Origin: Microlunatus lacustris
GTDB lineage: Bacteria; Actinomycetota; Actinomycetes; Propionibacteriales; Propionibacteriaceae
Direction: 5' to 3'
Length of the DNA stretch: 64,000 nucleotides
NCBI GenBank assembly: GCA_039527025.1
Contig: BAAAJN010000003.1
Location: 124,001-188,000, forward strand
Shown: one piece after another, positions 16,441 through 23,611 of the stretch
How positions within the stretch are numbered: the stretch's first letter is position 1
Layout of the letters: every line of letters starts with the position of its first letter
Notes under the pieces: model-generated
Databases searched by the model: none
Told to the model about the DNA's origin: nothing
What the model saw: only the letters and a program-made list of their open reading frames with translations
Translations under genes and position numbers: made by a program

Positions 16441-17415
16441 TCAGGCCGAGGCGGCGCGGAGCTTCTTCAGCAGCGGGCCGGCGGCCTGCTCCAGGAAGTC
16501 GGACTGGCCCTCGTCGCCCACCTGCACCAGGGCGATGTCGGTGAAGCCGGCCTCCCAGAAGGGCTTGACCGCCTCGACGACGGCTTCCAGGTCGGGTCCG
16601 CAGGGGATCTGCTCGGCCACGTCCTCGGGGCGGACGAACTGGCTGGCCCCGGCGAAGCCGGCCGGCGTCGGCAGGTCGGCGTTGACGGCCCAGCCACCGG
16701 CGAACCAGCGGAACTGGTCGTGCGCCTTGGCCACCGCCGCGTCCCGGTCAGGGCCCCAGCAGATCGGGATTTGGCCGATCTTGCGGGACGACGAGTCGCC
16801 CTTGGCCCGGTCCCAGGCCTGGAGCAGCTCGGCCTCGGGCTCGGTGGTGATGAGGTGGTCGGCCAGCGGGCTGAAGCGCTCGATCGACTTGGGGCCGGAG
16901 ACGGCGATGCCGATCGGCACGCCGTCGTCCGGGACGTCCCAGATGCGGGCGGAGTCGACCCGGAAGTAGTCGCCCTCCCACGTCGTCAGGTCACCGGTGT
17001 GCAGCTCGCGGATGATCGTGGCCGCCTCGACCAGCATGTCCTGGCGCTGGTCGACCGGCGGCCAGCCCTCGCCCGTGACGTGCTCGTTGAGGTTCTCCCC
17101 GGAACCCAGCCCGAGGGTGAAGCGGCCGTCGGACAGCAGCTGCAGGGTCGCCGCCTTCTGGGCCACCACGGCCGGGTGGTAGCGCTGGATGGGCGAGGTC
17201 ACGTAGGTCATCAGCTCAACCCGCGAGGTGGCCTGGGCCACCGCGCCCAGCACGGTCCACGCGTAGGGCGCGTGGCCCTGCGAGACCAACCACGGCGAGT
17301 AGTGGTCGCTGGAGACCTCGAAGTCGAATCCGACCTGCTCGGCTGCGGTGGCGTACCCGACCAGGGCCTTGGGGCCGCTCTGCTCGGTCATCAGGGTGTA
17401 GCCGAAGCGCGTCAT
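16441..17415 (-). CDS. LLM class F420-dependent oxidoreductase, TIGR03557-like (F420-dependent G6PDH family)
   Basis: A 324-residue luciferase-fold enzyme related to F420-dependent glucose-6-phosphate dehydrogenase. Signature pieces are MTRFGYTLMTEQSGPK, FEVSSDHYSPWL, LMTYVTSPIQRYHPAVVAQKAAT, and LGLGSGENLNEHVTG. The barrel is complete and of standard length. The exact substrate of the TIGR03557 group is not settled; only some relatives oxidise glucose 6-phosphate. The gene is followed at a distance by nothing on its strand, and it lies downstream of the small DUF3072 gene by 25 nt, so the two are probably co-transcribed. Confidence 0.9.
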   Translation of the reverse strand: MTRFGYTLMTEQSGPKALVGYATAAEQVGFDFEVSSDHYSPWLVSQGHAPYAWTVLGAVAQATSRVELMTYVTSPIQRYHPAVVAQKAATLQLLSDGRFTLGLGSGENLNEHVTGEGWPPVDQRQDMLVEAATIIRELHTGDLTTWEGDYFRVDSARIWDVPDDGVPIGIAVSGPKSIERFSPLADHLITTEPEAELLQAWDRAKGDSSSRKIGQIPICWGPDRDAAVAKAHDQFRWFAGGWAVNADLPTPAGFAGASQFVRPEDVAEQIPCGPDLEAVVEAVKPFWEAGFTDIALVQVGDEGQSDFLEQAAGPLLKKLRAASA

Positions 17416-17440
17416 CAGCTGCTCCTCCTCGGACCCGGGC

Positions 17441-17707
17441 TCAGGACTGGTCGGCCTGGGCCGACTTGAGCCGGTCGATGTGCTCGGAGGCCTGGGCCTT
17501 GTTGAGGTCGGCCGGCAGCTCTTCCCCCGCCTGCTTGGCCAGGGTGTCGAGGTAGCTCTTCTGCGAGGGCGTCATCGGGTCGTCGCCGCTGACCCAGTCG
17601 CTGGGGTCCTTCTCCAGGGCCGGGTTCTCGGTGTCGGCCTTGGCGCCGATCGTGCCCTCTTCCTGGGCGGCCTGCGTGGTCTCGGACTGGAATTCACTCA
17701 TGGCCAC
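17441..17707 (-). CDS. DUF3072 domain-containing small protein
   Basis: An 88-residue acidic, hydrophilic protein. The C-terminal half (DDPMTPSQKSYLDTLAKQAGEELPADLNKAQASEHID) is the DUF3072 motif, a SAP-like helix-extension-helix found alone in many actinobacteria. Related small proteins are often stress-induced or nucleoid-associated, but the function here is unknown. The N-terminus is disordered. An alternative start two codons downstream (MSEFQS) is possible. Confidence 0.88.
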   Translation of the reverse strand: MAMSEFQSETTQAAQEEGTIGAKADTENPALEKDPSDWVSGDDPMTPSQKSYLDTLAKQAGEELPADLNKAQASEHIDRLKSAQADQS

Positions 17708-17765
17708 ACCGTATGCGCAGCCTCTGACAGTCCTGCTCGGGGCCGCCCGGCCCCAGAGGCCGGCG

Positions 17766-18305
17766 TCAGCGGTAGCCGTACATGGTGACCAGGTTCTTGA
17801 TGTCGGTCTTGCTCGGGTAGCGGTTGTCCGTCACGTGCGAGGTCATGCACGAGCCGCTGCTGTGCTTCAGGCCGAGGGCGTGGCCGAGCTCGTGGCACAC
17901 GACGTTGCGCCGCCGCGTCGCGCCGTTGGTCTTGCCGAAGGTCGTGTCCAGGACCACCGTGGCCGAGACGATGTCCACGCCGGACCGCCCGGTGGCTGCC
18001 GAGCCGACGACCGGGGAGGGCAGTTCGGACTGCCGGACCACCACGCACTGCGCCCCCTTCGGGCAGGCCTTGGTGGTGTAGCGGAAGTCCACGGGGTTGC
18101 CGTCATCCCAGCGCTCGGCCGCGGCCTTGACCGGCCAGACCGGCGATCCGTCCGACTTCTTCATCTTCGCCGTCAGATCCTGGACGTAGACGACGTCCTT
18201 GGGCCAGGAGACGAAGTTGACCGCTGCGTCCGCACTCGGGGTGCCCATCAGCGAGGACGCGAGCACGGTGAGGAGTGAGGCGAGGGCGATCAGCGAGGTG
18301 CGCAC
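17766..18305 (-). CDS. Secreted matrixin-type zinc metalloprotease
   Basis: A 179-residue exported protein. A signal peptide is visible (basic MRTSL, hydrophobic core, cleavage after SADA). The catalytic zinc motif HELGHALGLKH (HExxHxxGxxH) lies near residue 140, and the following SCMTSH supplies the methionine of the Met-turn. Two cysteine pairs (ACPKGAQC; VVCH...SGSC) could form disulfides outside the cell. It is about the size of a minimal matrixin domain with no prodomain visible, so latency control, if any, must be different. Transcribed alone. Confidence 0.88.
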   Translation of the reverse strand: MRTSLIALASLLTVLASSLMGTPSADAAVNFVSWPKDVVYVQDLTAKMKKSDGSPVWPVKAAAERWDDGNPVDFRYTTKACPKGAQCVVVRQSELPSPVVGSAATGRSGVDIVSATVVLDTTFGKTNGATRRRNVVCHELGHALGLKHSSGSCMTSHVTDNRYPSKTDIKNLVTMYGYR

Positions 18306-18698
18306 GGGGTTCTCCTGGGGGATCTGCAGGAGCTGGGTAGCTCTGCGATCAGGAGTTTGGTGCGGCGACCTCGGGGTCCAGGGGGGCCCAGACCCCGCAG
18401 CGGCTCAGTCTCGGATCAGGCTTTCCGGGGGGCGACGGGCGGCTCACGTTCTCCGCAGCGCTGCCTCCAGATGACCCTGGGACGGTGGTGGGGCGGTGGG
18501 CCCGGTGGGTGGGAGGCGGTCGACCTGTCCGCGGCCGACGCCCGCAGCTGAGAGTTGCGGAGGCACTGGCGGCTGGACGGGGGCAGCCCCGGGCGCGCGT
18601 CAGCTGCCCCCGTCCAGCACCCGGGGGGGAGTGGTTGCTACCGGAGCCCCGCTGACGCCGTCGGTGCCCCCGCGGGCGACGACCCGGGAACGACGAAG
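18306..18698. other. Intergenic region without a supported gene
   Basis: About 390 nt between the matrixin start and the terminator of the ice-binding-like gene. It should contain the matrixin promoter. No convincing coding sequence, RNA or repeat was found on either strand; open frames here are basic, low-complexity shadows. Confidence 0.5.
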
Positions 18699-18749
18699 CC
18701 GGCCCCCCGGTCGCCCGCCCACCGAGGTGGGAGGCGACCAGAGGGCCGG
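18699..18749 (-). terminator. Two-tier terminator hairpin downstream of ice-binding-like gene
   Basis: A stem CCGGCCC/GGGCCGG encloses a second stem GGTCGCC/GGCGACC with a short inner CCCACC/GGTGGG stem, giving about 20 paired bases. It lies 22 nt past the stop of the leftward surface-protein gene. Confidence 0.75.
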
Positions 18750-18770
18750 CGAGGGCTGTCTGGCGGGCGG

Positions 18771-20096
18771 CTACTCGTGCCGGCCGGCCTGCGCCCGCAT
18801 CCGGGTCAGGACGAGGATGCTCCCGGCCGCGAGCAGCAGGACGATGCCACCCAGACCGAGGGCGGTGGTCACTCCACTGCTCCCGGTGTTCGCCAGGGAG
18901 CCGCCGCCGCCGAAGTTGCCGGAGCCGCCGACGGCGGTGTCGGTGTCGGAGGGACCCTCGGTCTCCCACTCGATGGCCGTCTCGGTCGCCTCGGGGCTGG
19001 GCCCCTCGGTCTCGAAATCGGTCTGGATCACCGTCGGCAGGGCGCTGGCCGACTGGGTCTGACTCGCGCTGGCACTCGGGCTCGGGCCATCAGTCGGGCT
19101 CGGGCCGTCAGTCGGGCTCGGGCCGTCAGTCGGGCTGGGCCCGTCAGTCGGGCTCGGACCATCAGTCGGGCTCGGACCATCAGTCGGGCTCGGACCATCA
19201 GTCGGGCTCGGACCATCAGTCGGGCTCGGACCATCAGTCGGGCTCGGACCATCACTGGGGCTGGGGCTGTCGCTCGGGCTCGGCCCATCGCTGGCACTGG
19301 GGCTCGGGCTGGCGGCGTCGCAGTCCGAGGAGGTGAACACGTTGCTGTCCAGGGTGACGGCTGCGATGCGGGCCAGCGCGCGACCGTCGACGGTCGCGCC
19401 GTTGTTCACGGTGATCGACTGATCCGCCATGATCGTCCCGATGAAGTCGGTGTCGGTCCCCAAGGTCGCCGAACTGCCCACCTGCCAGAACACGTTGCAG
19501 GCCTGCGCACCGTTGATCAGGTTGACGCGGCTCGAGCTCGCCGTGGTCAACGTAGTGCCGATCTGGAAGATGAAGACCGAGCTCGCGACGTTCTGGCCGT
19601 CCAACGTCAGGGTTCCGGTCAGCTGCGCCGAGGTGCTGGCGGTGTAAGCACCGCCGACGAGGGTCGCTCCACCCAGGTCCGCGGGGATGGGACCGTCGGT
19701 GGCCCGACCCGCAGCATCGTTGTAGGCGGTGGTGAGGTCAGCCTGCGCCTGCGCGGCCACTGCGTCGTTGGCGTGCTCGGCGCCTCCGACCTCGCCCGGG
19801 GGGAAGCCGACCAGAGCCGTACCCGGGCTGACCCCCAGATCGTCCTCGAGGGTGCTGGGTCCGGTGTTGGTGACCGTCGACCCGGCGAGGACCGAGAAGC
19901 TGGACGCGGTTCCCAGATCGACGGAGGCCTGGACGGCGGCGTAGGCGCGGGTCGACCCCAGCACGCCGGCGACGGCGACGAGCGCGGCCAGCAGCCCGAC
20001 CAGGGTGGCGGTGGCCATGAACTGCGCTCGGCCTGGGCCTCGAGTCGACAGTGCGCGAGAAGTGGTGTGGTCCATCGATGCCTCCGGGGCTCTCAC
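18771..20096 (-). CDS. Ice-binding-like (DUF3494) surface protein with PSPTDG repeats and LPXTG-like anchor
   Basis: A 441-residue exported protein. After a signal sequence ending near ARAYA, residues about 55-255 match the DUF3494 beta-helix adhesin/ice-binding fold (LGTASSFSVLAGSTVTNTG, then LGGATLVGGAYTAS, VFIFQIGTTLTT, NVFWQVGSSATLGT, FIGTIMADQSIT). A Pro/Ser/Asp spacer with nine PSPTDG units follows. The C-terminus has LANTGSS, a hydrophobic helix and a basic tail (RMRAQAGR), i.e. a sortase-type wall anchor. It probably projects from the wall as an ice-binding or adhesive domain. ATG at 20075 (MDHTTS) is an alternative start. No sortase gene is in the window. Confidence 0.88.
   Translation of the reverse strand: MRAPEASMDHTTSRALSTRGPGRAQFMATATLVGLLAALVAVAGVLGSTRAYAAVQASVDLGTASSFSVLAGSTVTNTGPSTLEDDLGVSPGTALVGFPPGEVGGAEHANDAVAAQAQADLTTAYNDAAGRATDGPIPADLGGATLVGGAYTASTSAQLTGTLTLDGQNVASSVFIFQIGTTLTTASSSRVNLINGAQACNVFWQVGSSATLGTDTDFIGTIMADQSITVNNGATVDGRALARIAAVTLDSNVFTSSDCDAASPSPSASDGPSPSDSPSPSDGPSPTDGPSPTDGPSPTDGPSPTDGPSPTDGPSPTDGPSPTDGPSPTDGPSPTDGPSPSASASQTQSASALPTVIQTDFETEGPSPEATETAIEWETEGPSDTDTAVGGSGNFGGGGSLANTGSSGVTTALGLGGIVLLLAAGSILVLTRMRAQAGRHE
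19091..19252. repeat. Nine-copy 18-bp tandem repeat inside the surface-protein gene
   Basis: The unit CAGTCGGGCTCGGACCAT recurs every 18 bp from 19091. The last six units are nearly identical and the first three carry third-position changes. It encodes the PSPTDG spacer, and copy number is likely to vary between strains. Confidence 0.9.
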
Positions 20097-20266
20097 CGCC
20101 CCCGCGGCACGGCATCGGACCGGACACCCGGCTCGACTACCAGGCGGAGCATAACCCGCGGTCGGCCAGAACCCCCCATCCTCGCAGCCGCACCTCGGCG
20201 CGAGGTCCCACCCGCTCGTCCCGACCGCGCCGCATCTTCCCGGCTCCGGCGGGTAGAAGAGTGTCC

Positions 20267-21319
20267 GTGCCTCGTCTGCGAACCGTCTCGCCCCGCGATC
20301 CTGGCTGGACGCGTCGTCGCGCCGGGAAGGGCTTCATCTACCTCGACCAGGACGGCCACCGGCTGTCCGCGACCGACGCCGAGCGCTGCAAGCTGCTGGT
20401 GATCCCGCCCGCCTGGCAGCAGGTGTGGATCTGCCCCGTGCCCAACGGGCACATCCAGGCGGTCGGCACCGACGACGCGGGCCGGCGGCAGTACCTCTAC
20501 CACGAGCAGTGGCGTCGCAAGCGCGACCAGTCCAAGCACGACCGCGTGCTGGAGGTGGCCGCCAAGCTCCCGCTCGCCCGACGGCGGGTGGCACGCCACC
20601 TGCGGCTGCCAGGGATGCCCTACGAGCGGGCGCTGGGGACGGCGTTCCGGCTGCTCGACCTCGGCTTCTTCCGGATCGGCGGGGAGGCCTACGCCGAGTC
20701 GAACCAGAGCTACGGGCTGGCGACCATCCAGAAGGAGCACGTCTCCCTCGAGGGCCGCTCCGTCGTGTTCGACTACATCGCCAAGTCGGGCAAGGAGCGC
20801 TACATCGCCCTGGGCGACGACCTCGTCCGGGCGTCGGTGCAGCTGCTGCTGGACCGCGACGAGGGCGGGCCCGAGCTGTTGGCCTACCAGACCGAGGACG
20901 GGGAGTGGAAGGACGTCGGCACCACCGACATCAACAGCTACGTGAAGCAGGTGGTGGGTGGTGAGGTGTCGGCGAAGGACTTCCGCACCTGGCACGGCAC
21001 GGTGATCGCCGCCGTGGCCCTGGCCCGCGCGAACGACACCGCCAAGACGGCGAGCGCCCGCAAGCGAGCGGTGTCGGCGGCGATGAAGGAGGTGTCGCTC
21101 TACCTGGGCAACACGCCCACGGTCGCGCGGGCTTCCTACGTCGACCCGCGGCTGGTGGACCTGTTCCACGACGGCGCGACGATCACGCCCTCGCTGGTCG
21201 GGAAGGACGCGGACCTCTCCGACGGCGCCACCCACGGCAAGGTCGAGAAGGCCGTGCTGGCCCTGCTCGAGACACCGAAGAGCGAGATCAAGAAGGCCAG
21301 GAGGAGCGCGGCGGCGTGA
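20267..21319 (+). CDS. DNA topoisomerase IB
   Basis: Poxvirus-like bacterial type IB topoisomerase that relaxes supercoils through a 3'-phosphotyrosyl intermediate. The 350-residue form starts at GTG 20267 (VPRLRTVSPRDPGW), with GTG 20261 in frame just upstream. Conserved pieces are GFIYLDQDGHRL, IPPAWQQVWICPVPNGHIQAVGTDDAGRRQYLYH (the DNA-clamp signature), RALGTAFRLLDLGFFRIGGEAYAESNQSYGLAT, KDFRTWHGTVIA (active-site Arg/His), and YLGNTPTVARASYVDP with the nucleophilic Tyr. All catalytic residues appear intact. Divergent from the surface protein; monocistronic. Confidence 0.92.
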   Translation: MPRLRTVSPRDPGWTRRRAGKGFIYLDQDGHRLSATDAERCKLLVIPPAWQQVWICPVPNGHIQAVGTDDAGRRQYLYHEQWRRKRDQSKHDRVLEVAAKLPLARRRVARHLRLPGMPYERALGTAFRLLDLGFFRIGGEAYAESNQSYGLATIQKEHVSLEGRSVVFDYIAKSGKERYIALGDDLVRASVQLLLDRDEGGPELLAYQTEDGEWKDVGTTDINSYVKQVVGGEVSAKDFRTWHGTVIAAVALARANDTAKTASARKRAVSAAMKEVSLYLGNTPTVARASYVDPRLVDLFHDGATITPSLVGKDADLSDGATHGKVEKAVLALLETPKSEIKKARRSAAA

Positions 21320-21409
21320 CGCCGGCACGGCCGTCCCGGCGGGCGCAGCCGCCCCGCCCCTCGCCCGTCCGCCACGACACCCCTCACCTTTGGTGACCCG
21401 CAACCCCGC

Positions 21410-21425
21410 TGTAACACATGTCACA
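21410..21425. promoter_or_regulatory. Imperfect palindrome in the APC permease promoter
   Basis: TGTAACACATGTCACA is a 16-bp imperfect inverted repeat centred on ACATGT. It lies 15 bp upstream of the ATG, just before a TAGGGT that could serve as a -10 element. Its placement suits a repressor operator. No regulator gene is adjacent. Confidence 0.4.
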
Positions 21426-21439
21426 GTAGGGTCACCGCC

Positions 21440-22909
21440 ATGAGCACTCCAGCGGCCGAGGTCGTGCACCAGCAGAGCGAGCTGAAGCGCTCGATCACCG
21501 GCAAACAGCTGTACTTCTACGTCGTCGGCGACGTCCTCGGATCGGGCATCTACGTGCTCGTCGGCCTGGTCGCCGCGGCCGTCGGCGGTGCCTTCTGGAT
21601 GGCCTTCCTGGCCGGCGTGGCGATCGCCGCCATCACCGGCCTCGCCTACGCCGAGCTCGTCACCAAGTACCCGCAGGCTGCCGGCGCCTCGCTCTACATC
21701 AACCACGCGTTCCGAAGTCCCCTCCTGACCTTCTTCATCACCATCTGCATGCTGTCGGCCAACATGGCCGCGGTGGGGTCGCTGGCCTCGGGGTTCGTGC
21801 GGTACTTCAGCTCGCTGGTCGGCATCTCGGAGAACTCGGTCTGGGCCGCGACCATCGTGGCCCTGGTCTTCGTCGCCATCATCACGCTCATCAACCTGAT
21901 CGGCATCAGCGAGTCGGTCGTCGCGACCGTCACCATGACCTTCATCGAGGTCACCGGCCTGATCATCATCGTGATCATCGGCATCATCGCCCTGGCCACC
22001 GGCGTCGGCAGCCCGGGCGTGCTGCTGGAGTTCAGCGCCGAGGGTTCCCCGGTCCTCGCGGTGCTCGCGGGTGTGTCGCTGGCGTTCTTCGCCATGACCG
22101 GCTTCGAGAACGTCGCCAACGTGGCCGAGGAGACGATCAACCCGTCCCGCGCCTTCCCCCGGGCCCTGATCGGCGGCATGGTGACCGCGGGCGTGGTCTA
22201 CGTCCTGGTCTCGATCTCCGCCGCCCTGGCCATCCCCGTCGACGACCTGGCCGGCAACACGCTGCTGGAGGTCATCCGGGCTGACCTCTTCTTCATCCCG
22301 GCCTCGATCATGCTGGTCGTCTTCGGCCTGATCGCCATGATCGCCATCAGCAACACCGCCCTGGTCACCGTGGTCGCGCAGTCCCGGATCCTCTACGGCA
22401 TGGCCCGGCAGGACGTCGTGCCCTCGGTCTTCGCCAAGATCCACCCCACCCGGCGCAGTCCGTACGTCGCGCTGATCTTCGGGGCGGGCATCGTGGCCGC
22501 CCTGCTGCTGATCGGCGCGGCGATCCGCTCCGGCCAGGGCGGGCTGCCCGAGGAGGAGCAGCTCGACGTGGTCGACCGGCTGGCCACCATCACCGTCGTC
22601 TTCCTGCTGTTCATCTACGCCCTGGTGATCGTCGCCTGCCTCAAGCTGCGCGGCAAGGACGAGACCGCCGACACCTACCGGGCGAACACGCCGCTGCTCA
22701 TCGTCGGCATCCTCGGCAACCTGGCCGTCCTCGCGTACACCCTGATCGACGACCCGGCGGCGCTGTACTGGGTGGCCGGCCTGCTGGCCGTCGGTCTGCT
22801 GCTGTACCTGGCCGAGAAGTTCTTCGGCAAGAGAGATCGTCCGGCCGGCACGAGCGCCGGAGACCCGCAAGCCGTCGAACCGCCGCCCTCTGTGAACAAG
22901 GAGCTCTGA
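21440..22909 (+). CDS. APC family amino acid permease
   Basis: A 489-residue inner-membrane transporter with about twelve hydrophobic segments. The conserved first helix motif GSGIYVLVG is near residue 34, and helix 6 holds FFAMTGFENVANVAEET, where APC proteins bind the substrate alpha-carboxyl and sodium or proton. VVAQSRILYGMARQDVVP in loop 8 is also typical. The substrate is unknown, although APC members of this type commonly carry cationic or branched-chain amino acids. Seven bases separate it from the universal stress protein gene, suggesting the pair is one operon and that the stress protein modulates transport. Confidence 0.93.
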   Translation: MSTPAAEVVHQQSELKRSITGKQLYFYVVGDVLGSGIYVLVGLVAAAVGGAFWMAFLAGVAIAAITGLAYAELVTKYPQAAGASLYINHAFRSPLLTFFITICMLSANMAAVGSLASGFVRYFSSLVGISENSVWAATIVALVFVAIITLINLIGISESVVATVTMTFIEVTGLIIIVIIGIIALATGVGSPGVLLEFSAEGSPVLAVLAGVSLAFFAMTGFENVANVAEETINPSRAFPRALIGGMVTAGVVYVLVSISAALAIPVDDLAGNTLLEVIRADLFFIPASIMLVVFGLIAMIAISNTALVTVVAQSRILYGMARQDVVPSVFAKIHPTRRSPYVALIFGAGIVAALLLIGAAIRSGQGGLPEEEQLDVVDRLATITVVFLLFIYALVIVACLKLRGKDETADTYRANTPLLIVGILGNLAVLAYTLIDDPAALYWVAGLLAVGLLLYLAEKFFGKRDRPAGTSAGDPQAVEPPPSVNKEL

Positions 22910-22912
22910 CCC

Positions 22913-23377
22913 ATGCACTGCATCGTCACCACCGACGGTTCCCGGGCCTCCCTGGTCGGGGCCAAGCAGTTCAAGTGGATCGCCGACTCCCGGGAGATCA
23001 CCGAGGTGACCGTGATCGCGGTCGTGAGCCCGTTCGCCGCCGTGCCGTTCGCCAACGAGCTCGGCGGGCCGCGGAGCACCGAGCTGAGCGACCTCAGCTT
23101 CCAGAACGAGGCCCAGGCCGCCGTCGACCTGGTCGCCGCCACCTTCGACGGGTGGGGTCCGACGATCCACAAGCAGGTGCGCAGCGGTTCCCCCGCCCAG
23201 GAGATCGTGCGCGCAGCGGAGGACCTCCAGGCCGACCTGATCTCGATGGCCGCCGGGAGCCGAGGGCTCACCCAGACCATCCTGCTCGGCAGCACCGCCT
23301 CCCGGGTCCAGCACTCGGCACCGTGCCCGGTGCTGATCTGCCGCCCGACGGCGAACAGCGAGCGTGCCATCGGCTGA
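22913..23377 (+). CDS. Universal stress protein (UspA) family
   Basis: A 154-residue single Usp domain. The N-terminal strand begins MHCIVTTDGSRAS, and the ATP-binding loop GSRGLTQTILLGSTASRV has the G-x2-G-x9-G-(S/T) pattern, so nucleotide binding is likely. It terminates with CPVLICRP. Usp domains fused to or next to amino acid transporters are frequent and probably regulate flux. Here the ATG lies 3 nt after the permease stop. Confidence 0.92.
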   Translation: MHCIVTTDGSRASLVGAKQFKWIADSREITEVTVIAVVSPFAAVPFANELGGPRSTELSDLSFQNEAQAAVDLVAATFDGWGPTIHKQVRSGSPAQEIVRAAEDLQADLISMAAGSRGLTQTILLGSTASRVQHSAPCPVLICRPTANSERAIG

Positions 23378-23405
23378 GAGCCGGTCCGGGCGCTGCAGCA
23401 GAGCT

Positions 23406-23428
23406 CCGTCCTCCCCGGAGGGGGACGG
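23406..23428 (+). terminator. Hairpin after the universal stress protein gene
   Basis: CCGTCC/GGACGG stem with an inner CC/GG extension, 28 nt past the stop codon. It separates the permease-Usp operon from the CNNM/CorC operon. Confidence 0.5.
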
Positions 23429-23490
23429 GGCGGTCCTGCGGTTCCAGGGGTCAGTCAGCCAGCGGAACTGGTCCGGGCGCGGTCCGTCGC

Positions 23491-23496
23491 TAGGAT
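23491..23496 (+). promoter_or_regulatory. Probable -10 element for the leader ORF and CNNM operon
   Basis: TAGGAT matches the actinobacterial -10 consensus closely. Transcription would start near 23502-23504, only a few bases before the leader ATG at 23507, giving a leaderless or near-leaderless message. No clear -35 element is visible. Confidence 0.5.
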
Positions 23497-23506
23497 GGCG
23501 CCCACC

Positions 23507-23611
23507 ATGGGTGATCCTCCTAGTCCTGGCCCCCGTACGGGGGCCACTTGTTCACGTGCGCGTCGCGCTGGTCGCGGCGTCCCCACCTCGGTGGGGAGGC
23601 GCGCATGCTGA
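23507..23611 (+). CDS. Proline-rich leader peptide (uORF) upstream of CNNM/CorC operon
   Basis: A 34-codon frame beginning ATGGGTGATCCTCCTAGTCC, i.e. Met-Gly-Asp-Pro-Pro-Ser-Pro-Gly-Pro-Arg, followed by an Arg-rich middle (RARRAGRG) and ending RRAC. Its TGA overlaps the main gene's ATG (ATGCTGA). Codons 3-7 use GAT, CCT, CCT, AGT and CCT, rare in a genome where nearly all third positions are G or C. The Asp/Pro-rich N-terminus recalls MgtL (DPTPLP) and other magnesium leader peptides that destabilise ribosomes when Mg2+ is low. The downstream genes belong to a family linked to Mg2+ transport. Translation and regulation are inferred, not shown. Confidence 0.5.
   Translation: MGDPPSPGPRTGATCSRARRAGRGVPTSVGRRAC
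23525..23599 (+). promoter_or_regulatory. Two leader hairpins, the second sequestering the CNNM ribosome site
   Basis: Hairpin one is GGCCCCC GTAC GGGGGCC (about 23528-23545), terminator-like. Hairpin two is TCCCCACC TC GGTGGGGA (about 23579-23597) and buries the GGGGAGG ribosome site of the gene starting at 23605. Both lie inside the leader ORF, so ribosome progress through it should decide which structures form. Confidence 0.5.

Noticed and set aside
19091..19252. Possible CRISPR or minisatellite
   Set aside because: An 18-bp in-frame repeat encoding PSPTDG within a surface-protein gene, without spacers.
20093..23314. Minus-strand open frame of about 1070 codons
   Set aside because: Low-complexity His/Asp/Gly/Arg text antisense to topoisomerase IB, the APC permease and Usp, all of which have clear motifs.
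23490..23605. M-box or yybP-ykoY riboswitch upstream of the CNNM genes
   Set aside because: The conserved M-box and yybP-ykoY sequences I know are not visible; kept only as an unclassified leader.
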